A stretch of DNA of 64,000 nt from Variovorax sp. PBS-H4 (GTDB lineage Bacteria > Pseudomonadota > Gammaproteobacteria > Burkholderiales > Burkholderiaceae_C). The notes below the pieces were generated by a model. It was given only the letters and a program-made list of their open reading frames with translations, was not told where the DNA came from and did no database searches. The stretch covers positions 6,194,001 through 6,258,000 of the forward strand of contig NZ_LR594675.1 of assembly GCF_901827205.1 (NCBI RefSeq). Reading direction: 5' to 3'. A program made the position numbers and the translations under genes. Shown here piece by piece: positions 34,348 to 41,943 of the stretch; positions within the stretch are counted from its first letter, which is position 1, and every line of letters begins with the position of its first letter.

Positions 34348-34950
34348 ATGGCACTGGAGCTTGAGGACATTCGTGCGTTGTTCGACGCATACGGCTCGAG
34401 GGCGTACGGCAATGAAGATGTCACCCAACTGGAGCACGCGCTGCAGACAGCTTACCTTGCCGAATCCGAAGCAGCTGATCGGGCGCTGATCGTCGCGGCC
34501 TTCCTGCACGACCTGGGGCACCTGATCGGAATGAGCAAACAGGAGGCGGATGGGGCGCCGCGCACGGACGGAGTGTCACCCTTTGGAACGGGCGACGACC
34601 TTCATCAGTACGTGGCGCTTCCGTTTCTGCGCCCTGTCTTCCCGAGCGCAGTGGTCGATCCGATCGGACTGCATGTCGAGGCCAAGCGATGTCTGTGTGC
34701 GATCGACCCGACCTACCGTTCGAAGCTCAGTCCGCTGTCGATCCACACCCTGGAACTGCAAGGCGGGACCTACACGCAGGACGAGGCGGATGCCTTTCAG
34801 AGCCGGCCCTTTGCGTCAGACGCCATGCGGCTGCGCAGATGGGATGACGCAGCCAAGGTGCCCGGAGCCAAGACACCACCGTTCGAGCACTACTTTTCCA
34901 TGCTCTCAGAGATTTACGCGCAGTCCACCGGCGGCCGCGCAGCGCACTGA
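34348..34950 (+). CDS. PhnZ-like HD-domain oxygenase of phosphonate degradation
   Basis: Protein of 200 residues. AYGNEDVTQLEHALQ is followed by FLHDLGHLIG with the HD metal pair. Tyr20, Glu23, His30, His54 and Asp55 keep the same spacing as the Tyr24/Glu27 substrate-sensing pair and iron ligands I recall for PhnZ, the mixed-valent di-iron enzyme that cleaves 2-amino-1-hydroxyethylphosphonate to glycine and phosphate. HQYVALPFLRPVF and GLHVEAKR continue the family. The gene has AAGGAG upstream and is followed by a permease and phnM. Its usual partner, the 2-oxoglutarate oxygenase PhnY, is not visible, so the substrate may differ. Confidence 0.85.
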   Translation: MALELEDIRALFDAYGSRAYGNEDVTQLEHALQTAYLAESEAADRALIVAAFLHDLGHLIGMSKQEADGAPRTDGVSPFGTGDDLHQYVALPFLRPVFPSAVVDPIGLHVEAKRCLCAIDPTYRSKLSPLSIHTLELQGGTYTQDEADAFQSRPFASDAMRLRRWDDAAKVPGAKTPPFEHYFSMLSEIYAQSTGGRAAH

Positions 34951-35000
34951 CAACAAACGACAAAGCGGGCTCGCGTGAGTGCGCGGGTTCAGGAGACAAG

Positions 35001-36602
35001 ATGTTTCATCAATTGACGATTCCGATCGGCGGATCACTGCTGCCCACCTTCATCGTGGCGGCCCTTCCCATCATCACTGTGCTGCTGATGCTTGGCGTTT
35101 TCCGGCGACCTGGCTGGCAAGCGGGCATTGCAGGACTTGGGGTCGGCCTGGCAGTTGCAGTGTTCGGCTGGCAATTTCCGGTGGGAATGGCCTTCAACGC
35201 CGTGGCCCTCGGGGCGGTGCTCGCAGTATGGCCCGTGATGTGGGTCGTGGTTGCCGCGATCTTCCTGTTCAACATGACGATACGCGCGGGACGCCTCGAT
35301 GCCTTTCGCGTCTGGGTGCTCGACAACGTGCCGAATGATCGGCGGGTGGTTCTTCTGGTGGTGGGCTTCCTGTTCGGTTCGCTGCTGGAGGCTGTCGCGG
35401 GCACGGGCACACCCATCGCCATCACGTCCGCGCTGCTCGTCACGCTGGGGTTTCCGGTGCTCGATGCGTTGGTCTTCATGCTCATCTTCGACACGGTTCC
35501 CGTGGCGTTCGGTGCCATGGGCCTACCCATCACCGTCCTGGCTGCAGTCACCGGGCTTCCCGCCGCGGAGCTCGGCCAGATGGCAGGCCGCCAGCTTCCG
35601 TTCTTCGCTTTCCTGCTGCCCTTCTACGTGCTCACGATCTACAGCGGGATAAAGGGCCTGCGCGCTGTATGGCCGCTCGCGCTGGTCGCTGGAGGGAGCT
35701 TTGCCATCACCCAGTTCCTCGCGGCAAACTTCCTGAGCTATGCGATCTGCGACGTGCTGGCTTCGATCGTGGCGATCTTGGTGACGATGACGTTCCTGCA
35801 ATACTGGAAGCCCGCCCCCGATGCGAACTACCACGTCAATATCGACCGGGCGAGCATTGCCAGAACGAGCGTCACGGGCCGGCAAAGCTGGTACCCCTGG
35901 CTCATCGTTGCGGTGATCGCCGTGGGATGGACCGTCGCCAACCTCGGAAAGATCGGTGAAATTTCCGTACCCTGGCCCGGGCTCGACAAGGCGGTGTTCA
36001 TCACGGTCTATCAGAAGCCCTATCCGGCGGTCTGGACCTTCCAGCCGTTGACCACCGGCACCGCACTGCTGGTGGCGGCGTTGGTCTCGGCCATGGTCAT
36101 GCGCTTGTCGCTGAAGGATGTTCTCGGCGCCGCCAAAGACACCTTTAGGCAAACCGCGGTTCCAGTCGCCACCGTCGCAATGATCATCGGGCTCGCGTAC
36201 CTGATGAACTATGCCGGCATGACATACAGCCTGGGCCTGGGCATCGTGGCAGTGGGTCCATGGTTTCCGTTCGTGTCGGCTTTCCTCGGCTGGATCGCGG
36301 TCTTCCTCACCGGCAGCGACACCTCGGGGAACGCGCTGTTCGGCAACATGCAGGTCGTGGCGGCGAACCAGCTGGGTCTCAGTCCCACACTGATGGCCGC
36401 GACGAACTCGACCGGCGGGGTGTTCGGCAAGATGATCTCGCCGCAAAGCGTCGCCTGCGGCGTGGCCACCACGGGGATGCAGGGCAAGGAGGGAGCGATC
36501 GTGGCGCGTACCTTCAAGCACAGCATCTTCCTGACGCTGCTGCTCGGGGTGCTGGTCTGGCTGCAGCAGAACCATCTGCACTGGATGATTCCCGGCCACT
36601 GA
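35001..36602 (+). CDS. L-lactate permease (LctP) family transporter
   Basis: Protein of 533 residues with about 12-13 membrane segments. The LctP family core is clear: FVVAALPIITVLLMLGV near the start (allowing for small differences), LEAVAGTGTPIAITSALLV, DTVPVAFGAMGLPITVLA, and FLTGSDTSGNALFGNMQ with NSTGGVFGKMISPQS near the end. LctP proteins are proton symporters for lactate or glycolate. Here it lies 50 bases after a phosphonate-type oxygenase and 54 before phnM, so a phosphonate or hydroxy-acid substrate is a fair guess. The start has CAGGAG 7 bases upstream. Confidence 0.9.
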   Translation: MFHQLTIPIGGSLLPTFIVAALPIITVLLMLGVFRRPGWQAGIAGLGVGLAVAVFGWQFPVGMAFNAVALGAVLAVWPVMWVVVAAIFLFNMTIRAGRLDAFRVWVLDNVPNDRRVVLLVVGFLFGSLLEAVAGTGTPIAITSALLVTLGFPVLDALVFMLIFDTVPVAFGAMGLPITVLAAVTGLPAAELGQMAGRQLPFFAFLLPFYVLTIYSGIKGLRAVWPLALVAGGSFAITQFLAANFLSYAICDVLASIVAILVTMTFLQYWKPAPDANYHVNIDRASIARTSVTGRQSWYPWLIVAVIAVGWTVANLGKIGEISVPWPGLDKAVFITVYQKPYPAVWTFQPLTTGTALLVAALVSAMVMRLSLKDVLGAAKDTFRQTAVPVATVAMIIGLAYLMNYAGMTYSLGLGIVAVGPWFPFVSAFLGWIAVFLTGSDTSGNALFGNMQVVAANQLGLSPTLMAATNSTGGVFGKMISPQSVACGVATTGMQGKEGAIVARTFKHSIFLTLLLGVLVWLQQNHLHWMIPGH

Positions 36603-36656
36603 AGCGCGGTCACGCTGCCCGGCTCCCTCGCGTGGGAGCTCAGGTAGCATCGCGGC

Positions 36657-37829
36657 ATGCTGCGCGAGACCCACTCAACTCCTCCGCTGGCCGGCATTCA
36701 GGGGACACGTGTACTGACGCCGTCGGGTGTGGCGCCGGCTTCGTTCAAAGTCGACCGGACATTGCTTCAGCAGGCCGCACCTTCCGACGTGTTCCTCGAC
36801 GCCGGCGACCTTCTCGTTCTGCCTGGCATCGTCGACATCCATGGCGATGCGTTCGAGCGATCGATCAGGCCTCGTCCGGGTGTGCAAATGCCTTACGCGA
36901 CAGCGCTAAAGGACGTCGATATTCAACTTCTGGGCAACGGCATCACCACGGCCTACCACGGCGTGACCATCTCATGGGAAGGTGGGTTACGAAGCGTTCC
37001 CGTAGCACAGCAGATGCTCCAGACTTTGCAGGACCGCCGCACCGAGCTGGGCGCGGACCACCGGGTGCATCTGCGCCTGGAAGCCAGATTCACCCAGGGG
37101 TGGGGAGTCGCGCATCAGTGGATAGAGGCTGGCCGAATCCAGTTCTTTTCTGTCAATGATCATTGGCCGCAATTGGCCGCCAAGCTTGAAGATCCCGTGC
37201 AACTTGCCCGGTTCGCCGAGCGGGCGGAATGCGACGTGAGAACCTTCGTTCAGCGCGTCGAAGCTGCCGCTGAGATCCCGCCGATGGCGCTTGGCATGGA
37301 GCAGCTGGTGTCGGCAGCCAGGCGTGCAGGGCTGAGCGTTGCGTCGCATGACGATCCGGATGCGGAGCAGCGGCGGCGCCTGAGTCTTCTGGGCTGCAAT
37401 GTCTCCGAGTTTCCGCTGAGCGAAGGCGCAGCGAGGGAATCAAGGGCATCGGGCGACCTGATCGTTTTTGGTGCTCCGAATGTGCTGCGCGGTGGCAGCC
37501 ACGTGGGCGCGCCGGGTGCCGAGGACATGATCCGCAAGGGCTTGTGCGACGTGCTGACGTCCGACTACTACTACCCGTCCCCCTTTCTCGCGGCGTTCGA
37601 GCTCGCGCGGCGCGAAGTGCTGCCACTCGCGCAGGCATGGAGCATGGTTTCGCTCAATGCAGCCGCGGCGGTCGGGTTGACCGATCGAGGGCGTCTGAAG
37701 GCCGGGCACCGGGCAGATCTCTTGCTGGTGGATGACGCCGCCCCAGGAGCTCCCCGTATTCTCGCCAGCGTCGTCGGGGGACGGCTGCGCTACGCTGCGC
37801 ATGGCTTCGAAAGCCGCGCGCGGCGCTGA
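36657..37829 (+). CDS. phnM: Alpha-D-ribose 1-methylphosphonate 5-triphosphate diphosphatase PhnM
   Basis: Protein of 390 residues in the PhnM branch of the amidohydrolases. LPGIVDIHGDAFERSIRPRPG is the family motif that replaces the usual H-x-H metal site, and IQLLGNGITTAYHGVTISWE, VASHDDPDAEQR and VLTSDYYYPSPFLAAF follow in PhnM order. PhnM removes pyrophosphate from the ribose methylphosphonate triphosphate of the C-P lyase pathway. No phnG-L genes are in the window, so this may be a stand-alone relative acting on a different phosphonate intermediate with the HD oxygenase. The ATG 36657 has no strong ribosome site. Confidence 0.9.
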   Translation: MLRETHSTPPLAGIQGTRVLTPSGVAPASFKVDRTLLQQAAPSDVFLDAGDLLVLPGIVDIHGDAFERSIRPRPGVQMPYATALKDVDIQLLGNGITTAYHGVTISWEGGLRSVPVAQQMLQTLQDRRTELGADHRVHLRLEARFTQGWGVAHQWIEAGRIQFFSVNDHWPQLAAKLEDPVQLARFAERAECDVRTFVQRVEAAAEIPPMALGMEQLVSAARRAGLSVASHDDPDAEQRRRLSLLGCNVSEFPLSEGAARESRASGDLIVFGAPNVLRGGSHVGAPGAEDMIRKGLCDVLTSDYYYPSPFLAAFELARREVLPLAQAWSMVSLNAAAAVGLTDRGRLKAGHRADLLLVDDAAPGAPRILASVVGGRLRYAAHGFESRARR

Positions 37830-37839
37830 ATCGCGTTCT

Positions 37840-38601
37840 TTACTTGCCGCCCGTCACATCCAGGAATGTGCCGGTGACAAAGGAAGCTTCGGCGCTGGCC
37901 AGCCACAAGATCGCTCGCGCCACCTCTTCGGGCTGACCTCCTCTGCCCATCGGGATCGAGTCCTTGACACGGTCTACTCGGCCGGGCTCGCCACCGCTCG
38001 CGTGCATCTGCGTGTAGATATGCCCCGGGCGAACGCAGTTGATGCGGATGCCCTCGCGGGCGACCTCCTTGGCGAAGCCGATGGTGAAGGTCTCGAGCGC
38101 GCCCTTTGATGCGGCGTAGTCGACATACTCGTTGGGACTGCCAAGCCGGGCCGCTGCAGACGAGACATTGATCACCGATCCGCCTTTCTCGTTGTGGCGG
38201 TAGGACATGCGCTTCACCGCCTGCTGTGCGCACAGGATCGGACCGATGGCGTTGACGGCGAAGACGCGATGCAATCGCGCAACGTCGAGATCCTCGAGCC
38301 GGCATTGCTTCTGCAGGATGGCTGCGTTGTTCACCAGCACGTCGATGCGCCCAAACGATCGATCGATTTCTGCGAACAGATGCGTCACCTGCTCGGGATC
38401 TGCGCTGTCCGCGCGCACGGCCAGCGCTTGCCGCCCTGCGGCTTTGACATCCGAGACGACCGAAGCGGCGGCCGATGGGTCATGGACGTAGCTGATCGCC
38501 ACATCGTAGCCTTGCGCGGCCGCGAGTCGCGCTGTGGCCGCGCCAACGCCGCGGCCGCCCCCGGTGATCAGAATGACTGGAGATCGAGACGCTTTGTGCA
38601 T
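37840..38601 (-). CDS. Short-chain dehydrogenase/reductase
   Basis: Protein of 253 residues from ATG 38599-38601. Classical SDR: VILITGGGRGVGAATARLAA (NAD(P) loop), IDVLVNNAAIL, INVSSAAARLGSPNEYVDYAASKGAL with the Ser-Tyr-Lys triad, and CVRPGHIYTQMH. It ends with the common FVTGTFLDVTGGK. Catalyses reversible oxidation of an alcohol or carbonyl; substrate unknown. It converges on phnM with only 10 bases between stops and has no operon partner. Confidence 0.92.
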   Translation of the reverse strand: MHKASRSPVILITGGGRGVGAATARLAAAQGYDVAISYVHDPSAAASVVSDVKAAGRQALAVRADSADPEQVTHLFAEIDRSFGRIDVLVNNAAILQKQCRLEDLDVARLHRVFAVNAIGPILCAQQAVKRMSYRHNEKGGSVINVSSAAARLGSPNEYVDYAASKGALETFTIGFAKEVAREGIRINCVRPGHIYTQMHASGGEPGRVDRVKDSIPMGRGGQPEEVARAILWLASAEASFVTGTFLDVTGGK

Positions 38602-38885
38602 CGCAAGATTTCTGAGGGAGTGAGGGAAGATGAATCGGTTGGACCGGACGTGAGGCAGCGTTGGCGCACTCGTCAAGCCTGCTTGGTTGGCGCCAAGCGC
38701 GGGGTCATGCCGAGATCCTAGGGCGATGCGTCTGCAGGCACCATCGACGATATGTCACAGCGGCGGAGAGGAAAAGTCACGCCGAACAGCCGGGTGATCA
38801 GATTGATCGGCCATGGCCTGGCCATCGAGGCCCCTGTGTTGCCGCTCCTGGGCTCAACGATTCTGCACGCCTGAACACGGGCGGA

Positions 38886-39512
38886 TCAGGCTTTCAGGAA
38901 ACCCGTCACCATGCGCGCCGTCTCTTCGACAAGCGCTTCCATCCGATCCTTCGTCACCCCTTTGGACTGGTGCAGCACTGCGCTGTGCGTCAACGCCTCG
39001 ATCGTCGTGACGCATACGAACGATGCGAGCTCCAGGTCATCGACACCGAGTTCATCCCGAACGCCTTCGAGATAGGCCCTGAACAGGCTGAAATTTTCAG
39101 CGCTGAAGGTGTCCAGCTTCTCGAGTTTTCCGACGCGCGGGAGCTGTTCGGCGAGCACCCGATGCAGCGCGGGGTCGACGCGGTGCGCTTCTACCGCGAC
39201 TGCGACGAAGCTGCGCATGGCCTCGTGCAGCGGCTGGGTCGAGACCCGCGCCAACTCGCTGCGCACCGTCTGCATGATCTGTTGTTGATGACGCTCGATG
39301 ACAGCGGCGACCAGGGCCTCCTTGCTCGGGAAGTACTGGTAGAGGGAACCGATGCTCACCCCGGAGAGTTCCGCGATGCGGTTGGTGCTCGCCTTGTCGA
39401 AGCCCTCCTTGACCAAAATGCGAGCGGTTGCCTCGACCAGGCTGTCTACAGTGGCGCGCGATCGCTCCTGGGTGGCGAGTTTCCTGGGCTTGATGAGAGG
39501 TTTTCGCGCCAT
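38886..39512 (-). CDS. TetR family regulator
   Basis: Protein of 208 residues from ATG 39510-39512. After a basic start (MARKPLIKPRKLATQERSRATVD) comes the TetR helix-turn-helix ILVKEGFDKASTNRIAELSGVSIGSLYQYFPSKEALVAAVI; the rest is a helical ligand domain. It is divergent from a DinB-family gene 126 bases away and probably regulates it or itself. No AcuR-type operator is present in that gap. Confidence 0.9.
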   Translation of the reverse strand: MARKPLIKPRKLATQERSRATVDSLVEATARILVKEGFDKASTNRIAELSGVSIGSLYQYFPSKEALVAAVIERHQQQIMQTVRSELARVSTQPLHEAMRSFVAVAVEAHRVDPALHRVLAEQLPRVGKLEKLDTFSAENFSLFRAYLEGVRDELGVDDLELASFVCVTTIEALTHSAVLHQSKGVTKDRMEALVEETARMVTGFLKA

Positions 39513-39638
39513 TTTTTCGACACCGGCAATGCGAGTAGCAAAAGCGAATGATCGCTCATATTCTGAGCAGACGCGAACAGGCGGCGCACCTTCTGCATGT
39601 AAGACCTGTGACGCGCCAATACTCAGGAGCTTCATGCC

Positions 39639-40190
39639 ATGCACGACACCTTGCACCATCTCTTCATGTACAAGGCTTGGGCCGACGACCACCTATTGAC
39701 AGCCCTGGCCAAGCTCGGAGACGACTCCCCAGTCACGGCATTGGCCGTCAAGGCGTTGAGCCACACCTATGTCGTCGACCGGATATTCGCCGCGCACCTC
39801 CGGCGAGAAGCTCACCTGTACACATCGGCAAACCTCGACGAGATGCCGAGGCTCAAGGATCTATCCGCCGATCTCAGGAAGAACGATCAGGAATACATCG
39901 ACTATGTCTCGACACTCGACGGCGACGGGTTGGCCGAACCCATCGACTTCAGGTTCACCGACGGCGCAGCAGGGCGCATGTCGAGAGAGGAAATGCTCAT
40001 GCATGTCGTCACGCACGGAACAGGTCATCGCGGACAGGTCAGCGCGGTGATGCTGCTCAATTCCGTTGCGCCGGCCAAGGATGGATTCACGACCTATCTG
40101 CACGAAGTGGAGGGGTCGACGCTCAGGTCTTGCCAAGCGAAAGGATCTCGTTGGCGTTCAGGATCGTCTGGGCGATCTCCTCGATGCTGA
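39639..40190 (+). CDS. DinB family protein
   Basis: Protein of 183 residues. MHDTLHHLFMYKAWADDHLLTAL opens a four-helix DinB fold; metal ligands are probably the His in LSHTYVVDRIFAAHL and the pair in MHVVTHGTGHRGQVSAVM. These proteins bind a metal and act as thiol-dependent transferases or isomerases, or have no known function. The normal end is near TTYLHEVEG; the last 30 residues lie antisense to the 3' end of amiR and are Ser/Arg-rich. The overlap is 68 bases. Confidence 0.88.
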   Translation: MHDTLHHLFMYKAWADDHLLTALAKLGDDSPVTALAVKALSHTYVVDRIFAAHLRREAHLYTSANLDEMPRLKDLSADLRKNDQEYIDYVSTLDGDGLAEPIDFRFTDGAAGRMSREEMLMHVVTHGTGHRGQVSAVMLLNSVAPAKDGFTTYLHEVEGSTLRSCQAKGSRWRSGSSGRSPRC

Positions 40191-40752
40191 CCCGCTTGCT
40201 CATGGCCTGTTCTCGGATCAGGTCGTAGGCCTTGGCTTCGCTGATGCTTCTCGAGCGCATCAGGACGTTCTTGGCCTCCTCGATGCGCCGCACGCCAAGC
40301 ACCTTGCCGCTGAGCTTTCGGAGCTGGCGCTTCTGGGCCTTGAGGTCGCCATGCACCTGCCGCGCCACCACCAGCGCGGACAACAGCCCGAAGGAGCGTA
40401 CCGGCGACGGCAGCGTCGCCTTGGCGCCGATGCGAAGAACGATCTCGACGATCGTCGGGTTCTCGTAGTTCACGACGGCGATGATGGTCGGCCCCTCGTC
40501 CGCGTTGAACCACTCGAAGTTCATGTCGATGCTGTCCGGACGAACGGCGAGAAACACCACGTCGGTGAGTTCCGGCAGCACGGGCAGCGGCGGCCAGAAC
40601 GCCTGCACATGGCATCCGATGCGGCGAAGCTGCTGCGTCATCTGCTGGCCGTCGGCGTCGTCAGGATGGCAGACCGCGACCCGCAGCATCCGGAGGTTCT
40701 TCAGCTGGGTCGGCGTCGGCCGGGCCTTCTGACGTACGGATTCGGTCTCCAC
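40123..40752 (-). CDS. amiR: ANTAR-domain transcription antiterminator (AmiR)
   Basis: Protein of 209 residues: a receiver-like N-terminal domain lacking the phosphorylatable site (AVCHPDDADGQQMTQQLRRIG), a coiled helix, and the ANTAR domain LSGKVLGVRRIEEAKNVLMRSRSISEAKAYDLIREQAMSKRVSIEEIAQTI. ANTAR proteins bind paired hexaloop RNA hairpins and prevent terminator formation. AmiR is held inactive by AmiC, whose gene lies one base upstream. The predicted target is the leader of the amide operon near 50.8 kb. As the last gene of that operon, it would be positively autoregulated. Confidence 0.93.
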   Translation of the reverse strand: METESVRQKARPTPTQLKNLRMLRVAVCHPDDADGQQMTQQLRRIGCHVQAFWPPLPVLPELTDVVFLAVRPDSIDMNFEWFNADEGPTIIAVVNYENPTIVEIVLRIGAKATLPSPVRSFGLLSALVVARQVHGDLKAQKRQLRKLSGKVLGVRRIEEAKNVLMRSRSISEAKAYDLIREQAMSKRVSIEEIAQTILNANEILSLGKT

Positions 40753-40753
40753 G

Positions 40754-41905
40754 TCAAAGCTCCAGCGTGCTCAGCTCTGCGGCCCAGTCGCCCAGCGAAT
40801 GGGTCACCATGTAGGGGTCGGGGTGCACCGCACGGGTCGCCTCGCGCACGATGGTGAACTGGCCCTTGGAGTTGACCACGCCAATGCGCGGGTAGAGACA
40901 GGTGTGGTGATTCGTCGGATCGATGCGAATCCTGCCCTGCGGTGCGTCGAGCTCGCTGCCGAGGACGTGGGGCACGAGTTGCGCCGGATCGTCGGTGCCC
41001 GCGCGAACGAAGGCATTCGCGAAGACATGCGTCTGGAAATAGGCCGCTTCCCAGCACTGGTTCGGAACGCAGCTCGCGCCGAATCGTTGCCGGAACCGTT
41101 CGAGGCACCGCAGGTTGGTCTCGGAGTTGATGGATTGGAAATAGGGGGCCGAGGTGAAATGACCGATGCCCGCCCCGCCCATCTGGGACACCTCGGCCTC
41201 CGAAGTGGTCAGGCTTCCGATGGGCATCGTCCTGGGGTCCAGCCCGGCCTCCGCATACGCCCGGTAGAGGCAGGCCGCGGAGTCGCCGACGACCGTGGAG
41301 AAGATGAAGTCGGGCTGCAAGTCCCGGATCTCCTCGATGATCGGCTGGAAATGCTGTTCGGTTGCGTCCAGCGGCACGTAGCGCTCTGCCACCTTCTCGC
41401 TGTTCTGGCGCTGGAGCACGAGCTCGCTCATGATGCGGTTCGACTCGTACGGATAGATGTAGTCCGACCCGATCAGGTACACCCGCGATCCGAAGTTGGC
41501 GGTCATGAACTCCGCGAGCTGGACGCTGTTCTGATTGGGCGCGGCGCCGGTATAGATGATGTTGTTGGAGAACTCGAAGCCTTCGTAGAGGGTCGGGTAG
41601 AACAGTAGCTTGTTCCACTTCTCGACCAGCGGCAGCACCGCCTTGCGGCTGCTCGACATGTAGCAGCCGAGGATCACGTTGACCTTGTCTTCGAGGATCA
41701 GGCGCTCGGCCAGCCTGGAATACACCGCCGGCGTCGACTGCGCGTCGTAGAAGACCGGCACCAGCTCCCGGCCGTCGAGGCCGCCCGCCTCGTTGATCTC
41801 GTCGATGGCCAGGAGGGTTCCCTGCAGCTGCGACTTGCCGATGGTCGAGGTCACGCCTGTCTCCGAGTACAGCACGCCCACGCGGACGGGATCTTTGTTG
41901 GCCAC
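40754..41905 (-). CDS. amiC: Amide sensor AmiC (cytoplasmic ligand-binding regulator)
   Basis: Protein of 383 residues with no signal peptide: it begins directly with DPVRVGVLYSETGVTSTIGKSQLQGTLLAIDEINEAGGL, a type 1 binding fold. Sequences such as KLLFYPTLYEGFE and YLIGSDYIYPYESNRIM match the urea/amide binding family and parallel those of the periplasmic protein at 49.4-50.6 kb. In Pseudomonas AmiC binds AmiR and releases it when an amide such as acetamide is present. The gene is directly ahead of amiR, the standard order. Absence of an export signal separates it from transport receptors. Confidence 0.93.
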   Translation of the reverse strand: MANKDPVRVGVLYSETGVTSTIGKSQLQGTLLAIDEINEAGGLDGRELVPVFYDAQSTPAVYSRLAERLILEDKVNVILGCYMSSSRKAVLPLVEKWNKLLFYPTLYEGFEFSNNIIYTGAAPNQNSVQLAEFMTANFGSRVYLIGSDYIYPYESNRIMSELVLQRQNSEKVAERYVPLDATEQHFQPIIEEIRDLQPDFIFSTVVGDSAACLYRAYAEAGLDPRTMPIGSLTTSEAEVSQMGGAGIGHFTSAPYFQSINSETNLRCLERFRQRFGASCVPNQCWEAAYFQTHVFANAFVRAGTDDPAQLVPHVLGSELDAPQGRIRIDPTNHHTCLYPRIGVVNSKGQFTIVREATRAVHPDPYMVTHSLGDWAAELSTLEL

Positions 41906-41943
41906 GGGCTAGTCCTCAGGTTCGATGGCGGATTTTCAGCGCT

